This document shows positions 37,077 to 48,914 of a stretch of DNA of 64,000 nucleotides, piece after piece (positions within the stretch are counted from its first letter, which is position 1; every line of letters starts with the position of its first letter). The DNA comes from Corallium rubrum. Its lineage: Eukaryota > Cnidaria > Anthozoa > Scleralcyonacea > Coralliidae. Position numbers and translations under genes: made by a program. The stretch lies in the NCBI GenBank assembly GCA_964035015.1, contig CAXIUP010000033.1, positions 142,501 through 206,500 of the forward strand, read 5' to 3'. Below the pieces are notes generated by a model. That model searched no databases, had not been told where the DNA came from, and saw nothing but the letters and a program-made list of their open reading frames with translations.

Positions 37077-40000
37077 CACGACTCCTTTGTGTGTCAAATA
37101 GTCGACTCTTTGAAGGGTCCAAACGACTCCTTGAGGTGTCAAATAGTCGACCCATTGACGGGTCAAAATGACTCCTTGGTGTGTCAAATAGTCTATCCTT
37201 TGAAGGGTCAAAACGACTCCATGAGGCGTCAAATAGTCGACCCATTGAAGGGTCAAAATGACTCCTTGGTGTGTCAAATGGTCGACTCTTTGAAGGGTCA
37301 AAATGACTCCTTGAGGTATCAAATAGCCGACCCATTGAAGGGTCAAAATGACTCCTTGGTGTGTCAAATAGTCGATCCATTGAAGGGTCAAAATGACTCC
37401 TTGAGGTGTCAGATAGTCGACCCATTGAAGGGTCAAAATGACTCCTTGGTGTGTCAAATAGTCTATCCTTTGAAGGGTCAAAACGACTCCGTGAGGCGTC
37501 AAATAGTCGACCCATTGAAGGGTCAAAATGACTCCTTGGTGTGTCAAATGGTCGACTCTTTGAAGGGTCAAAATGACTCCTTGAGGTATCAAATAGCCGA
37601 CCCAATGAAGGGTCAAAATGACTCCTTGGTGTGTCAAATAGTCGATCCATTGAAGGGTCAAAATGACTCCTTGAGGTATCAAATAGTCGACCCACTGAAG
37701 GGTCAAAATGACTCCTTGGTGTGTCAAATAGTCGAGTCTTTGAAGGGTCAAAATGACTCCTTGAGGTATCAAATAGTCGACCCATTGAAGGGTCAAAATG
37801 ACTCCTTGGTGTGTCAAATGGTCGACTCTTTGAAGGGTCAAAATGACTCCTTGAGGTCTCAAATAGCCGACCCATTGAAGGGTCAAAATGACTCCTTGGT
37901 GTGTCAAATAGTCGATCCATTGAAGGGTCAAAATGACTCCTTGAGGTGTCAGATAGTCGACCCATTGAAGGGTCAAAATGACTCCTTGGTGTGTCAAATA
38001 GTCTATCCTTTGAAGGGTCAAAACGACTCCGTGAGGCGTCAAATAGTCGACCCATTGAAGGGTCAAAATGACTCCTTGGTGTGTCAAATGGTCGACTCTT
38101 TGAAGGGTCAAAATGACTCCTTGAGGTATCAAATAGCCGACCCAATGAAGGGTCAAAATGACTCCTTGGTGTGTCAAATAGTCTATCCTTTGAAGGGTCA
38201 AAACGACTCCGTGAGGCGTCAAATAGTCGACCCATTGAAGGGTCAAAATGACTCCTTGGTGTGTCAAATGGTCGACTCTTTGAAGGGTCAAAATGACTCC
38301 TTGAGGTATCAAATAGCCGACCCAATGAAGGGTCAAAATGACTCCTTGGTGTGTCAAATAGTCGATCCATTGAAGGGTCAAAATGACTCCTTGAGGTATC
38401 AAATAGTCGACCCACTGAAGGGTCAAAATGACTCCTTGGTGTGTCAAATAGTCGAGTCTTTGAAGGGTCAAACTGACTCCTTGAGGTATCAAATAGTCGA
38501 CCCATTGAAGGGTCAAAATGACTCCTTGGTGTGTCAAATGGTCGACTCTTTGAAGGGTCAAAATGACTCCTTGAGGTATCAAATAGCCGACCCATTGAAG
38601 GGTCAAAATGACTCCTTGGTGTGTCAAATAGTCGATCCATTGAAGGGTCAAAATGACTCCTTGAGGTGTCAGATAGTCGACCCATTGAAGGGTCAAAATG
38701 ACTCCTTGGTGTGTCAAATAGTCTATCCTTTGAAGGGTCAAAACGACTCCGTGAGGCGTCAAATAGTCGACCCATTGAAGGGTCAAAATGACTCCTTGGT
38801 GTGTCAAATGGTCGACTCTTTGAAGGGTCAAAATGACTCCTTGAGGTATCAAATAGCCGACCCAATGAAGGGTCAAAATGACTCCTTGGTGTGTCAAATA
38901 GTCTATCCTTTGAAGGGTCAAAACGACTCCGTGAGGCGTCAAATAGTCGACCCATTGAAGGGTCAAAATGACTCCTTGGTGTGTCAAATAGTCGACTCTT
39001 TGAAGGGTCAAAATGACTCCTTGAGGTATCAAATAGCCGACCCAATGAAGGGTCAAAATGACTCCTTGGTGTGTCAAATAGTCGATCCATTGAAGGGTCA
39101 AAATGACTCCTTGAGGTATCAAATAGTCGACCCACTGAAGGGTCAAAATGACTTCTTGGTGTGTCAAATAGTCGAGTCTTTGAAGGGTCAAACTGACTCC
39201 TTGAGGTGTCAAATAGTCGACCCATTGAAGGGTCAAAATGACTCCTTGGTGTGTCAAATGGTCGACTCTTTGAAGGGTCAAAATGACTCCTTGAGGTATC
39301 AAATAGCCGACCCATTGAAGGGTCAAAATGACTCCTTGGTGTGTCAAATAGTCGATCCATTGAAGGGTCAAAATGACTCCTTGAGGTGTCAGATAGTCGA
39401 CCCATTGAAGGGTCAAAATGACTCCTTGGTGTGTCAAATAGTCTATCCTTTGAAGGGTCAAAACGACTCCGTGAGGCGTCAAATAGTCGACCCATTGAAG
39501 GGTCAAAATGACTCCTTGGTGTGTCAAATAGTCGACTCTTTGAAGGGTCAAAATGACTCCTTGAGGTATCAAATAGCCGACCCAATGAAGGGTCAAAATG
39601 ACTCCTTGGTGTGTCAAATAGTCGATCCATTGAAGGGTCAAAATGACTCCTTGAGGTATCAAATAGTCGACCCACTGAAGGGTCAAAATGACTCCTTGGT
39701 GTGTCAAATAGTCGAGTCTTTGAAGGGTCAAACTGACTCCTTGAGGTATCAAATAGTCGACCCATTGAAGGGTCAAAATGACTCCTTGGTGTGTCAAATA
39801 GTCGATTCTTTGAAGGGTCAAAATGACTCCTTCAGATATCAAATAGTCGACCCATTGAAGAGTCAAAATGACTCCTTGGTGTGTCAAATAGTTGACGCTT
39901 TGAAGGGTCAAAATGACTCCTTGCGGTGTCAAATAGTCGACCCATTGAAGGGTCAAACCGACTCCTTTGCAGAAAGAGTCAAAGTGACTCCTCAGGGGGT

Positions 40001-40085
40001 AGATTGCAGAAAGAGTCAAAATGACTCCTTTTGAGGGGTCGTCCTGGGGTCAAAAAACGACTCCTTTCAAGGGGTCAAAACGACT
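37077..40085. repeat. 45-bp satellite with 720-bp higher-order repeat
   Basis: About 66 monomers of 45 bp are built on TGAAGGGTCAAAATGACTCC followed by a GTCAAATAGTCGA half. Diagnostic variants (GTCTATCC ... AAACGACTCC) recur near 37441, 37981, 38161, 38701, 38881 and 39421. The spacing alternates 540 and 180 bp, giving a 720-bp super-period of 16 monomers. Because 45 is a multiple of three, very long open frames appear on both strands (about 900-990 codons). I do not regard them as genes. This is the expanded right subterminal array of the CACTA-like element. Confidence 0.9.
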
Positions 40086-40102
40086 CTTTTCATTTTACAG
40101 TG

Positions 40103-40131
40103 TACCGTCAGGTTTTGGTACCAAAATACAA
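40103..40131 (-). pseudogene. Gypsy RT fragment between two insertions
   Basis: The minus strand reads codons for CILVPKPDG, the RT segment that directly precedes SYRMCTDYRK at 8053. It is only 29 bp long, bounded left by the CACTA-like right end and right by a second CACTG terminus. Confidence 0.8.
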
Positions 40132-40139
40132 CACTGCAA

Positions 40140-40765
40140 AAAATCCCTGAGTATATTGACTCAAAATCTTGAGTAAAACAATGCACCCACAGTGACTCAA
40201 AATATTGAGTAAAATTACTCAAAGTTTTGAGCAAATTTACTTACAATTTGACTAAAATTGACTCACGCAAAATGCACCCACAGTGACTCAAATTTTTGAG
40301 TAAAGTAACATTTTACTCAAAACGGTGAGTAAATTTACTCAAAATTGAGTAAATTTGACTCACGCAAAATGCACCCACAGTGACTCAAAATCTTGAGTAA
40401 AGTAACATTTTACTCAAAACTATGAGTAAATTTACTCACAGTTTTGAGTACAATTGACTCACAGCAAATCACCCACAGTGACTCAAAATCTTGAGTAAAG
40501 TAACATTTTACTCAAAACTATGAGTAAATTTACTCACAGTTTTGAGTACAATTGACTCACAGCAAATCACCCGCAGTGACTCAAAATCTTGAGTAAAGTA
40601 ACATTTTACTCAAAACTATGAGTAAAGTTACTCACAGTTTACTCACAGTTTTGAATACAATTGACTCACAGCAAATCATCCACAATGACTCAAAATCTCG
40701 AGTAAATCAGACATTTACTCAAACTGTGAGTATATAATTTACTCAAATATTGAGCAAAATCAACT
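40140..40765. repeat. 98-bp array of palindromic TGACTCAAAAT units
   Basis: Units of about 98 bp contain ACTCAAAATCTTGAGTAAAG, TTTACTCAAAACTATGAGTA and CACCCACAGTG. Starts near 40383, 40481 and 40579 are exactly 98 bp apart. The array lies right behind the CACTG end. Confidence 0.85.
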
Positions 40766-41380
40766 CAGTAAATATATTTTATTCTTTCAATTTTAAAATA
40801 TTTAATATATTTTGGAATTACACATGCAGTTTACACATGCAGTAATAAAAAAATTAAATTTGTAAATATTAAGCTATAATAATTATAATCATGTCTTTGC
40901 ACAACCAAGTGGCAATAAAGAGGTAAAATTCTATAATCCAGCTAACTATTTAAACTATTTACAAAGCTTACAATGGAAGATGGCAATTTCTTACCATCCT
41001 GCACGTTTAAAATACATTTCTGTAAATACAAAAAAAAATCATTCAGTGAATTTGGATATTTAAACATAAAAACATAGTAAGATGCTAAAAGACCTAGACA
41101 TGCCTCAATAATACTTCCATTTACTTTAAACAAAACCTTGTAATCAGCAGCAATACATATCTCATTTGGAGACTTTATGCTGCCCTGTACAATAATTTTG
41201 GGAAAGGGACTTTCGTTGGCTGCCACTATTTCTTCAATGCGTTCTTCATCCTGCAACAACAAATTGAAAAATAATAACTAATAGATTTAATTAATAAATA
41301 CCATTAAACATAGTAGGTAATGTTTGTTTACAAACCTCTGTGCTAATATATAAATATATTATAAAGTGAGTGTAAATCAG

Positions 41381-41470
41381 GAATCAAACCTGAAGTTTCC
41401 GAATCAGCACATTGGTGCTCTGAGAGGTTAGAGTGCTGATGCATTGATTCAGATACCTTAGTTGTGATTC
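41381..41470 (-). repeat. Possible tRNA-derived SINE fragment
   Basis: The minus strand contains GGTTTGATTCC, close to the RNA polymerase III B box (GGTTCGAATCC). A stem-loop like an anticodon arm lies upstream (CTCTAACCTCTCAGAG). No clear tRNA cloverleaf forms, so a decayed SINE is more likely than a tRNA gene. Confidence 0.3.
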
Positions 41471-41550
41471 CCAGTTGGGGCAGCCCTTCTATAAGGTGGA
41501 TACCTCTCTGAGGCAGACAGCTAATTTTGGTCGCTAATATATTATTGACT

Positions 41551-41668
41551 ATAGTAAAACTCTTTCTAAGGCTGACACCTCTCTAATGTGGACACCAATG
41601 GTGTCAACATTATCAATGGTGTCAACATTGGTCCCAGTGGTGTCAGCCTTAGAGAGAGTTCACTGTAC
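41551..41668. repeat. Small MITE
   Basis: The inverted arms AGTAAAACTCTTTCTAAGGC and GCCTTAGAGAGAGTTCACT enclose GGTGTCAACATT repeats. The TATAGT/ACTGTA flanks fit a TA target. Confidence 0.6.
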
Positions 41669-41811
41669 ACTGATGGTTTACATAAGTTCTTTCTATCAAA
41701 TCTCTCTATGGCTGTGTTTACAAAATGGATTAATTTGGTTTGTGAGAGTTATTTGTGTATCAATAAAAGAAAAATGAAAAACTTACAGAGATAAAATGGA
41801 CAAAATCACTA

Positions 41812-41961
<150 letters not shown>

Positions 41962-42989
41962 GACTGGGGGCTAATCATCCTTACTTGCAGCCAGTGGCTG
42001 AATTGCAAAGGACGCAAAAAACATATACCGTATATTCCATTTACAAAACATATAAATTCCATTTTTTCCATTGTCATTCTAGGATAATATAGAAGACGTT
42101 AACAATTTGGCAAGCACATCAGTCATTAGTGACCCATTTTTGTTCTTGCCATGTTGTGATGTGAGACCATCCATCTATAGCTGAACAAATGAATTGACAA
42201 CGGAAAAATGGAATGTATTTGTTTTATATTACAAAATTATTATTCAAAGTCCAAAGAATATTTTCGTTTCTTACCTAGTGAGTTCTCCGATTCCTCTTCT
42301 TCTGAACTTTCTGGAGCAAGGAGGGAAAGAAATTCATTAGCTTGATCAGGCAATTTCTTTTTTTGTTCTTCCAAGTTGATAATGCCATCAACAGCCTGGT
42401 GGAAGTTGTACTTAAATGTGTCCTTTAAGCAATCTGAGTTTAGCATCAATATTCTGCCAAACTCGGCGAAGATCTAGGAAAAGATAAATAAATACTACTT
42501 ATTCACAATAAAAAGTGTAATGCAATAATTTATACCATCACCCTTAATCTAGAGATTCATCCAAATCTCTATTTTCCTTAAACAGATCCTTAAAAAGTCT
42601 AAAAAGGCCAATATTTCCTCAGTAAATAGTAGGAGCAATGTTATGCACCAGAATCACTAGCTGCAGTACAATTATGTTGCTGTGGGATAACAGGGGTTCT
42701 GCCTGGAACGTTTACTGCACTATCATTCGGACTATATCCTTACTAGAAATATGTTAACACAACGACCCCTCGCCCTCTTTTACACGAATTCGTAAAATTT
42801 TAAATATCTAAAAATCAGCAAAATAATAGGGTTTTATTTTACAGTCCTTTCTTTCCTGAAGTTCTTTCTGAATACAAAAAAGATTACTACAGCATCTAAA
42901 AATTTGCATTTTTCAATCACAGAAATTCGTTTGCATATCACGCTTGTCCACGTGTGTAAAATGACTCCACGCGTGTCGAGATTCCAGGC

Positions 42990-43345
42990 TTTCGGCCACA
43001 GAATAAGGATTAACTCTGCACTTCGGCCACAGAATAGTAAGACAACCAGAAGTCCGACTCGAGTGAAAACTTGTCCGCATTTCTTCAATGCGCATGAGTG
43101 ATATTTTACGCCATCCGACGCCATCCTACGCAATCCTGGCAAGTTCCCCCAGCAGTTTTAACCTTCTTTTGAAGGTCCAAACTGCCGGGGGAACTTGCCA
43201 GGATTGCGTAGGATGGCGTAGGATGGCGAAGAATCAATATGCGCGAGACGACATGCGCGAGGACATAAACTTCAAAGGTTCCGACGCGATTGACGCGAGT
43301 CGGACTTCTGGTTGTCTTAATACTATTCTGTGCTTCGGCCCTCCG
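42990..43345. repeat. Nested fold-back repeat
   Basis: The outer arms GACAACCAGAAGTCCGACTCG and CGAGTCGGACTTCTGGTTGTC enclose an inner hairpin. The inner arms are GCAATCCTGGCAAGTTCCCC and its inverse, near 43130-43210. CTTCGGCCACAGAATA is repeated at the left. No coding is present. Confidence 0.75.
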
Positions 43346-43717
43346 CCCGGCCCGGGCTCGGGGATAATAAATATGAACAGCACTTGGAGTGAAAACAAAT
43401 AGAAATGTATAGATTTTAAATATCGTACATTATGTATCGCGTATATTTATCTTAGTTATATTAAAATGATAACTCGGGTGCAATTCGTGACGCCAAGCAC
43501 ATGGCAATGATGGCATACTGTTATTCTTTATATTTTATACACAGAATAGTAAATCAACTTATTAATTTGTTGAAATAGTTGATTTACTATTTTGTGTGAG
43601 AAATGACTTTATAGGTAATGTGCTAATTTGTTTTTTAGCTCTGTATCCTACTCATTGTAGTGCTGTAGAAGACCGAATAATTATTTAGATCTCTGCAATA
43701 ACATTACAAAGAAGAAC

Positions 43718-44788
43718 AAACAAACAAACAAACAAACAAACAAACAAACAAACAAACAAACAAACAAACAAACAAACAAACAAACAAACAAACAAACAAA
43801 CAAACAAACAAACAAACAAACAAACAAACAAACAAACAAACAAACAAACAAACAAACAAACAAACAAACAAACAAACAAACAAACAAACAAACAACAAAC
43901 AAACAAACAAACAAACAAACAAACAAACAAACAAACAAACAAACAAACAAACAAACAAACAAACAAACAAACAAACAAACAAACAAACAAACAAACAAAC
44001 AAACAAACAAACAAACAAACAAACAAACAAACAAACAAACAAACAAACAAACAAACAAACAAACAAACAAACAAACAAACAAACAAACAAACAAACAAAC
44101 AAACAAACAAACAAACAAACAAACAAACAAACAAACAAACAAACAAACAAACAAACAAACAAACAAACAAACAAACAAACAAACAAACAAACAAACAAAC
44201 AAACAAACAAACAAACAAACAAACAAACAAACAAACAAACAAACAAACAAACAAACAAACAAACAAACAAACAAACAAACAAACAAACAAACAAACAAAC
44301 AAACAAACAAACAAACAAACAAACAAACAAACAAACAAACAAACAAACAAACAAACAAACAAACAAACAAACAAACAAACAAACAAACAAACAAACAAAC
44401 AAACAAACAAACAAACAAACAAACAAACAAACAAACAAACAAACAAACAAACAAACAAACAAACAAACAAACAAACAAACAAACAAACAAACAAACAAAC
44501 AAACAAACAAACAAACAAACAAACAAACAAACAAACAAACAAACAAACAAACAAACAAACAAACAAACAAACAAACAAACAAACAAACAAACAAACAAAC
44601 AAACAAACAAACAAACAAACAAACAAACAAACAAACAAACAAACAAACAAACAAACAAACAAACAAACAAACAAACAAACAAACAAACAAACAAACAAAC
44701 AAACAAACAAACAAACAAACAAACAAACAAACAAACAAACAAACAAACAAACAAACAAACAAACAAACAAACAAACAAACAAACAAAC
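43718..44788. repeat. 1.07-kb (CAAA)n microsatellite
   Basis: A nearly perfect tetranucleotide run has a single one-base deletion near 43893. Open frames of 360-370 codons on the minus strand (FVCL repeats) are artefacts of the 4-bp unit. Confidence 0.98.
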
Positions 44789-44821
44789 ACAAACAGGACA
44801 TCAAGGAAAATTAGTAATCTA

Positions 44822-45318
44822 ATGCAGTCAATCCAGCTGTTCTCTTTCGTGCCATTTTTGAAATATTGCTTCGCAACAAATGTTGGCTGTCAGTTTGACT
44901 CAAGCAACTTGCAAATGTCTAGTGAAAATTCCTTAAGGCTCCTCTTTCTTTCAATGACAATGTCACAGTCTAATAATGTTCTACGATGTAGGACAGCTAC
45001 ATAATGGGCAGTAATATATTTGGACTATCTGCAAGAGCTGTTCATGTGGGCAACAATGTTTTTGTGTTAAAATATTTTGTTCGATATAATAAAATATTTA
45101 TTGGATTCATTTTTCTCCAATATTACAAAATATTTAAGTCTCAAATTGCAATATTTTTTCACCCAGTATTGAATTCTCGACTTAAATATTTTGCCATATC
45201 AGGCTCAGATGAATCCAATAAGTTATAATATAGAGTGATTTTCGTAAGTCCACACCAGAGATCTCCGTTATTTTCTCTGATGCCATGTACTAATTTTACT
45301 ATTAGCTATTTACATTAC
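44822..45318. other. No firm gene
   Basis: There are short open frames only. The minus strand near 44890-45000 is open for about 36 codons (LHRRTLLDCDIVIERKRS), which could be a stray exon of the neighbouring minus-strand gene. Imperfect inverted sequences flank 45090-45230. Confidence 0.3.
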
Positions 45319-45939
45319 CTGATCATGGCAAAATAATGCCGGGGACTCTTCTTTAATGTTTGCAATTGAACTTTTATTGTTAATCATTTTCCGATGATCT
45401 GCGTAGGTGATGGCCATCCTTGTTTTGATTTTTTCCCAATCTGGGGAACGTTTATTCCATTCACTTTTGAGGACAGTCTTGTGGAGCTTCACCGAGTGCT
45501 CATCTTCACCCTCAGGGAAGAGAGGTTCCCAATCAATGCCACCTCTCCTCAAGCCCTTTTCCACACTTGGTTGTTGATCAGACTTTGCCTTTTTACTCTT
45601 ATGGATGAAAGTTTCTGGATCACTGCTTCGCTTTCTTTCATTTCGAAATTTTTCGTATAGCTGAGCATACCAGGAATCCTGGAAAAGATAAAAGTTCAAA
45701 ACCAACTTAAAATTTAGGAGTGCTATATTAGTGATATAAATAAACTAAAGAATAATTAAATATACTTACATAGCCAGATCCAATATTTTTGTCCTTCAGA
45801 AAAGGATAATCATGGACAACCTGTTGTGCCACCATCGTCAGTTGATGTCTTGTTGGATAACTATTAAATGCACAAATTGAATTTCAGTGATAACCCAAGA
45901 ACATTTACAGTTGGTTTCAGGTTACTTTGAATGGAAAGC

Positions 45940-46060
45940 CGTGTTTACACGGCCAAAATTTAAGCACGCTTAAGTTAAGCGCGATTAAAATGCGCCACCT
46001 TGGTGCGTTTACACGGTCGTTTAAGCTTAGAATAATAATCCCACAGAGACAGTATGCGCA
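45940..46060. repeat. Fold-back repeat end
   Basis: GTGTTTACACGGCCAAAATT and GCGTTTACACGGTCGTTTAA recur around AAGCACGCTTAAG / TTAAGCGCG. It resembles the end of a MITE. No gene is convincing from here to 46800. Confidence 0.4.
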
Positions 46061-46799
46061 TGAGTAAATACACCATTATTCAACATGGCGGACGAGCTGT
46101 ATTTTTGATTTTGGAGTAATATGCGTCAAAGAACAACGAAAGAGGTCGGCACACGGGAAAGAGTGATAGCGAAAAGAAGGAAACAGAGGAAACAGAGAAT
46201 AGGGAGATGGAAGCTTTTACAGCAGGGCAGGAAAATGCATTTCATGGTACTAATAACAACAGTGTACATGGCCTTGCACTGTGCATCTCCGCAGAGAAGC
46301 ATTTGGAAGAAGGAACGATCTTCTCACTGGTGGGAATATATAGTGCTGAGGTATTCAACATAAACTTTTCTAAATATTTAGTCGTTAGTTACAAATGTTT
46401 ATAATCACGTATTACTATAAATGCCAGTTTACATTTAAATACTTATTATTTCTAAATTCTCGTGAGGAAAATAATATGCAATATATTTTAAAATGAACAC
46501 GAGTACATAAAGGGCTGGATTAAGTCCAATTACATTACAACTGTTGCTAGTTGTTTTAGTTTTTTATTTCTAGTATGGCCAGTTGCAGAAATTGTTGTTT
46601 GTCCTAAATTTCTTGCTCTTGGTCATGCTGAGTAGTATAGGATATGGGGGTACCAGCGCATTTTGATTTTCACAGTTAGCAGCAAACTTCTCCATTTTGA
46701 CGTGCAGACGAGGTTTTTGTCTAATACGGGGACTTTTGAGAGTTGTCTGCATGCGGTCATGTTTACCTCTGTCAGAACCTCCATAAGCCCTTACCAACC

Positions 46800-47000
46800 C
46801 CCATCGCTAGCCTAACTGCTAGCCTAACTGCTAGCTCAACTGCTGACCCAAGCCCTGACCCAACTTCTGACCCAACTGTTGGTCTAACTGCTGGCCCAAC
46901 TGTTGGTAAAGTCGTCGGTTGCATCACTTTTTCCCATCACTGGCCCAACTGTTGATAAAGTCGTCGGTTGCATCACTTTTTTTTTTCCATCACTAACCCA
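46800..47000. repeat. Minisatellite of CTAACTG / GACCCAACT units
   Basis: Units of about 12 bp (GCTAGCCTAACT, CTGACCCAACTT) run to 46910. A longer unit of about 60 bp beginning CAACTGTTGGTAAAGTCGTC is then repeated. Confidence 0.8.
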
Positions 47001-47223
47001 ACTGCTGACCTCATCACCATCAATTAAGTCTTTACAGAATCCAACATAAATTCTATGAAGTGTAATTACACCTAGCACACTTTTATAAGTACTAAGAATC
47101 AGAAAACTTATTCATTTTGCTCCATACGGGAGACCACATGCTAAACGCCGGCTCCGTAGACACCCGGTATTTCCACCCTGTATAAACACATGCAAATGTG
47201 GGAAATTTAATCAATATTCCCCA

Positions 47224-47451
47224 TCAGTCGATAAAAGCAAATCCACAGTTGTAAAACCACTCATCTAAAACCCTGATGATTTTATGTCCATAAGCATAGC
47301 TGCTAACCCCATCATCAAGTATGTACCTCTTATCATCAAAGCAGCTCAGCGAAACTTTATTAACTTCATAGGAACCTCTAAGGGTTTTCCAGCGTATCAT
47401 GATGGGAGTGTCACATGACACTAATGTTGACATTCCATTGATCGTTAGCAA
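47224..47451 (-). pseudogene. DNA polymerase B C-terminal fragment
   Basis: The minus strand encodes SYEVNKVSLSCFDDKRYIL followed by DDGVSSYAYGHKII. This strongly resembles the C-terminal end of Polinton-type DNA polymerases, which finish with an FDDKR-ILDDG-YGH block. Nothing of the catalytic domains precedes it. Upstream, the frame runs into an inverted repeat at 47432-47526. The real polymerase gene in this element is on the plus strand at the other end, so this is a displaced fragment, perhaps part of a terminal inverted repeat. Confidence 0.65.
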
Positions 47452-47528
47452 CCCCGATTTTTTAGAGTTGCGTTCATTTTCAACGCAGCCTGAAAAAGTT
47501 CAGGTTGCTAACGCTTAATGGAATGTTG
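47432..47528. repeat. Hairpin-forming inverted repeat
   Basis: The arms ACATTCCATTGATCGTTAGC and GCTAACGCTTAATGGAATGT surround about 45 bp. The first codons of the small plus-strand frame and of the polymerase fragment both fall in these arms. Confidence 0.8.
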
Positions 47529-47714
47529 TTTACTAAGCTGTGTCAGTACTTGGAGAAAGCTGTGGAGACGGATAAGGACCGTTTAGAGTTGCTGCTCGCT
47601 AGAGAGAAGAAGACTAGAAGGGGTCCTGTGAAGAAGAGGAGTGGTATTAACAATCGTATGAAGGATTTATGTAGAGAGACCGGATATAATGTGGTGGGAT
47701 TAAACGTTTCATGA
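47523..47714 (+). CDS. Small basic protein, unknown
   Basis: This is a 63-codon frame from the first ATG (MLFTKLCQYLEKAVETDKDR) with a lysine/arginine-rich middle (REKKTRRGPVKKRSGINNR). It sits at the left end of the element, converging with the minus-strand block. I do not recognise it. It may encode a small DNA-binding protein or be a remnant. Confidence 0.35.
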   Translation: MLFTKLCQYLEKAVETDKDRLELLLAREKKTRRGPVKKRSGINNRMKDLCRETGYNVVGLNVS

Positions 47715-47757
47715 GAGTGAAGCTATAGGGATGTATGCGTTAGAGTAGGGGAAATTT

Positions 47758-48299
47758 TCAGCTGCTGTCAGACTGAATTTGCATATCCTTTGCAGGTGGC
47801 AATTTCTGTTTATTTTTATGTTGATATATATGTCTACCGGTTATAGCAACACCGCCAAGTAGTCCTATCAGAGGTATATATGGACTAACTATTGAGATAG
47901 CACTCTCAACATCTTTTCTCAGTATACTGTTACCTTTTAGTTCATCTGTCAACACCTTAGGGTCTTCAATAGCATCTAACCCGCCGAGGATAGATGAGAA
48001 CTGGCTGATGAGTAAATCCGTGAGGATCTCGTCCGCGTCCTTCTTCCTCTTCGCTTCATAAGCCTTTGAACTTTCTCAAGTGTCTTATTACTACACTTTT
48101 TTATGTACTCAACTTTCTGCGTTATGTAACCTTCTTCAGACGCCTTCAATAGGTCTTCACGTCTGGTATCTACGCTAGGTTCCTCAGTGTTGACAATACT
48201 CTTTTCCGTAATCTGTAGCTCATCTACTAGTTTATCAATAGCTTCATCTTCAATAACAACTGGCTCAGTCTTATTGCGCCTACCTTCCTTCTTCGTCAT
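47758..48299 (-). pseudogene. Small Polinton membrane protein, frameshifted
   Basis: The upstream frame (from 48299) is highly charged and starts MTKKEGRRNKTEPVV. It slides into an RTRTRSSR tail near 48060. The other frame continues there with acidic-helical sequence (KKDADEILTDLLISQF) into the 47758-47955 piece. That piece has one membrane segment (SPYIPLIGLLGGVAITG). A one-base frame change therefore broke a single gene of about 175 codons. The function is unknown. It is the last gene downstream of the ATPase. Confidence 0.55.
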
Positions 48300-48314
48300 A
48301 CACTAAAGCATATT

Positions 48315-48911
48315 TCATCTAACCGTATAGGTAGGTGGATGTGTATTAAGTGTAATATCAAGGTATTTACCAATGGCAAGCTGCGCAATGATAGACTTCT
48401 CCATTTCACTGTCTGCTACGTGCCCGAAGAACTCATCCCTCAACACCTTCATACTTCTCCTGTTATGAGTGCTGAAAAATATCAGCCTAGTGGTATTATC
48501 CCTTATACCAGTCGCCACACTGTTCAGCTTTTGCGTTAGAATGAATAGTGTAATATTATGATGCCTACCACTATACGATAAAAAAGTCAGCATACTATCG
48601 TTGAGATGCTGCTCATTTGTGCTACTCATATCATCGACTATTATCGCAGTTTTAGACCCGGAATACATTTTTACTATAGCCTCGAGAACCTGGTCAAGTC
48701 TGTCTGGGCTTATATCCAGTCCGATGACATCAGCATCACTCTTCAGATATTCCCAGTCCAGGTATGTCATGTTTATCCACAGCGTCGGACAAAGTATTAT
48801 GATGAAGTCAAAATACTTCCTATACTCAACAGCAAGGATCTCATTTAGCAGTGTGTAAGTTCTCCCGCATCCAGATGGTCCAACTATTAGAATAGTCTCA
48901 GGCTGGTTCAT
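48315..48911 (-). CDS. DNA-packaging ATPase (FtsK-HerA/A32 type)
   Basis: This 198-residue protein has a Walker A loop GPSGCGRT at residues 10-17, Walker B IIVDDMS near 90-96 and a LFILTQK sensor-like segment near 124. In Polintons and related viruses this ATPase drives genome packaging into capsids. The size and the place next to the capsid gene fit the family. It is intact, starts at ATG 48911 (TATATG context), and is separated from the capsid-like gene by only three bases. Confidence 0.8.
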   Translation of the reverse strand: MNQPETILIVGPSGCGRTYTLLNEILAVEYRKYFDFIIILCPTLWINMTYLDWEYLKSDADVIGLDISPDRLDQVLEAIVKMYSGSKTAIIVDDMSSTNEQHLNDSMLTFLSYSGRHHNITLFILTQKLNSVATGIRDNTTRLIFFSTHNRRSMKVLRDEFFGHVADSEMEKSIIAQLAIGKYLDITLNTHPPTYTVR

Positions 48912-48914
48912 ATA

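Noticed and set aside
37050..40034. Open frames of about 900-990 codons on both strands in the 45-bp array
   Set aside because: The monomer length is a multiple of three, so lack of stops in one monomer gives endless frames on both strands. Codon content follows the DNA repeat, not a protein.
37077..40085. CRISPR-like regular repeats
   Set aside because: Units are contiguous 45-bp satellite monomers without unique spacers, in a eukaryotic transposon setting.
41381..41470. A functional tRNA gene
   Set aside because: There is a B-box-like element, but no complete acceptor and D arms can be folded.
43681..44804. FVCL-repeat frames of 365-369 codons
   Set aside because: They are translations of the (CAAA)n microsatellite in all frames.
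46121..46404. Plus-strand frames with RKRRKQRKQR
   Set aside because: They are short, low in complexity, overlap each other in two frames, and lie next to a MITE-like end. No motif or splice support was found.
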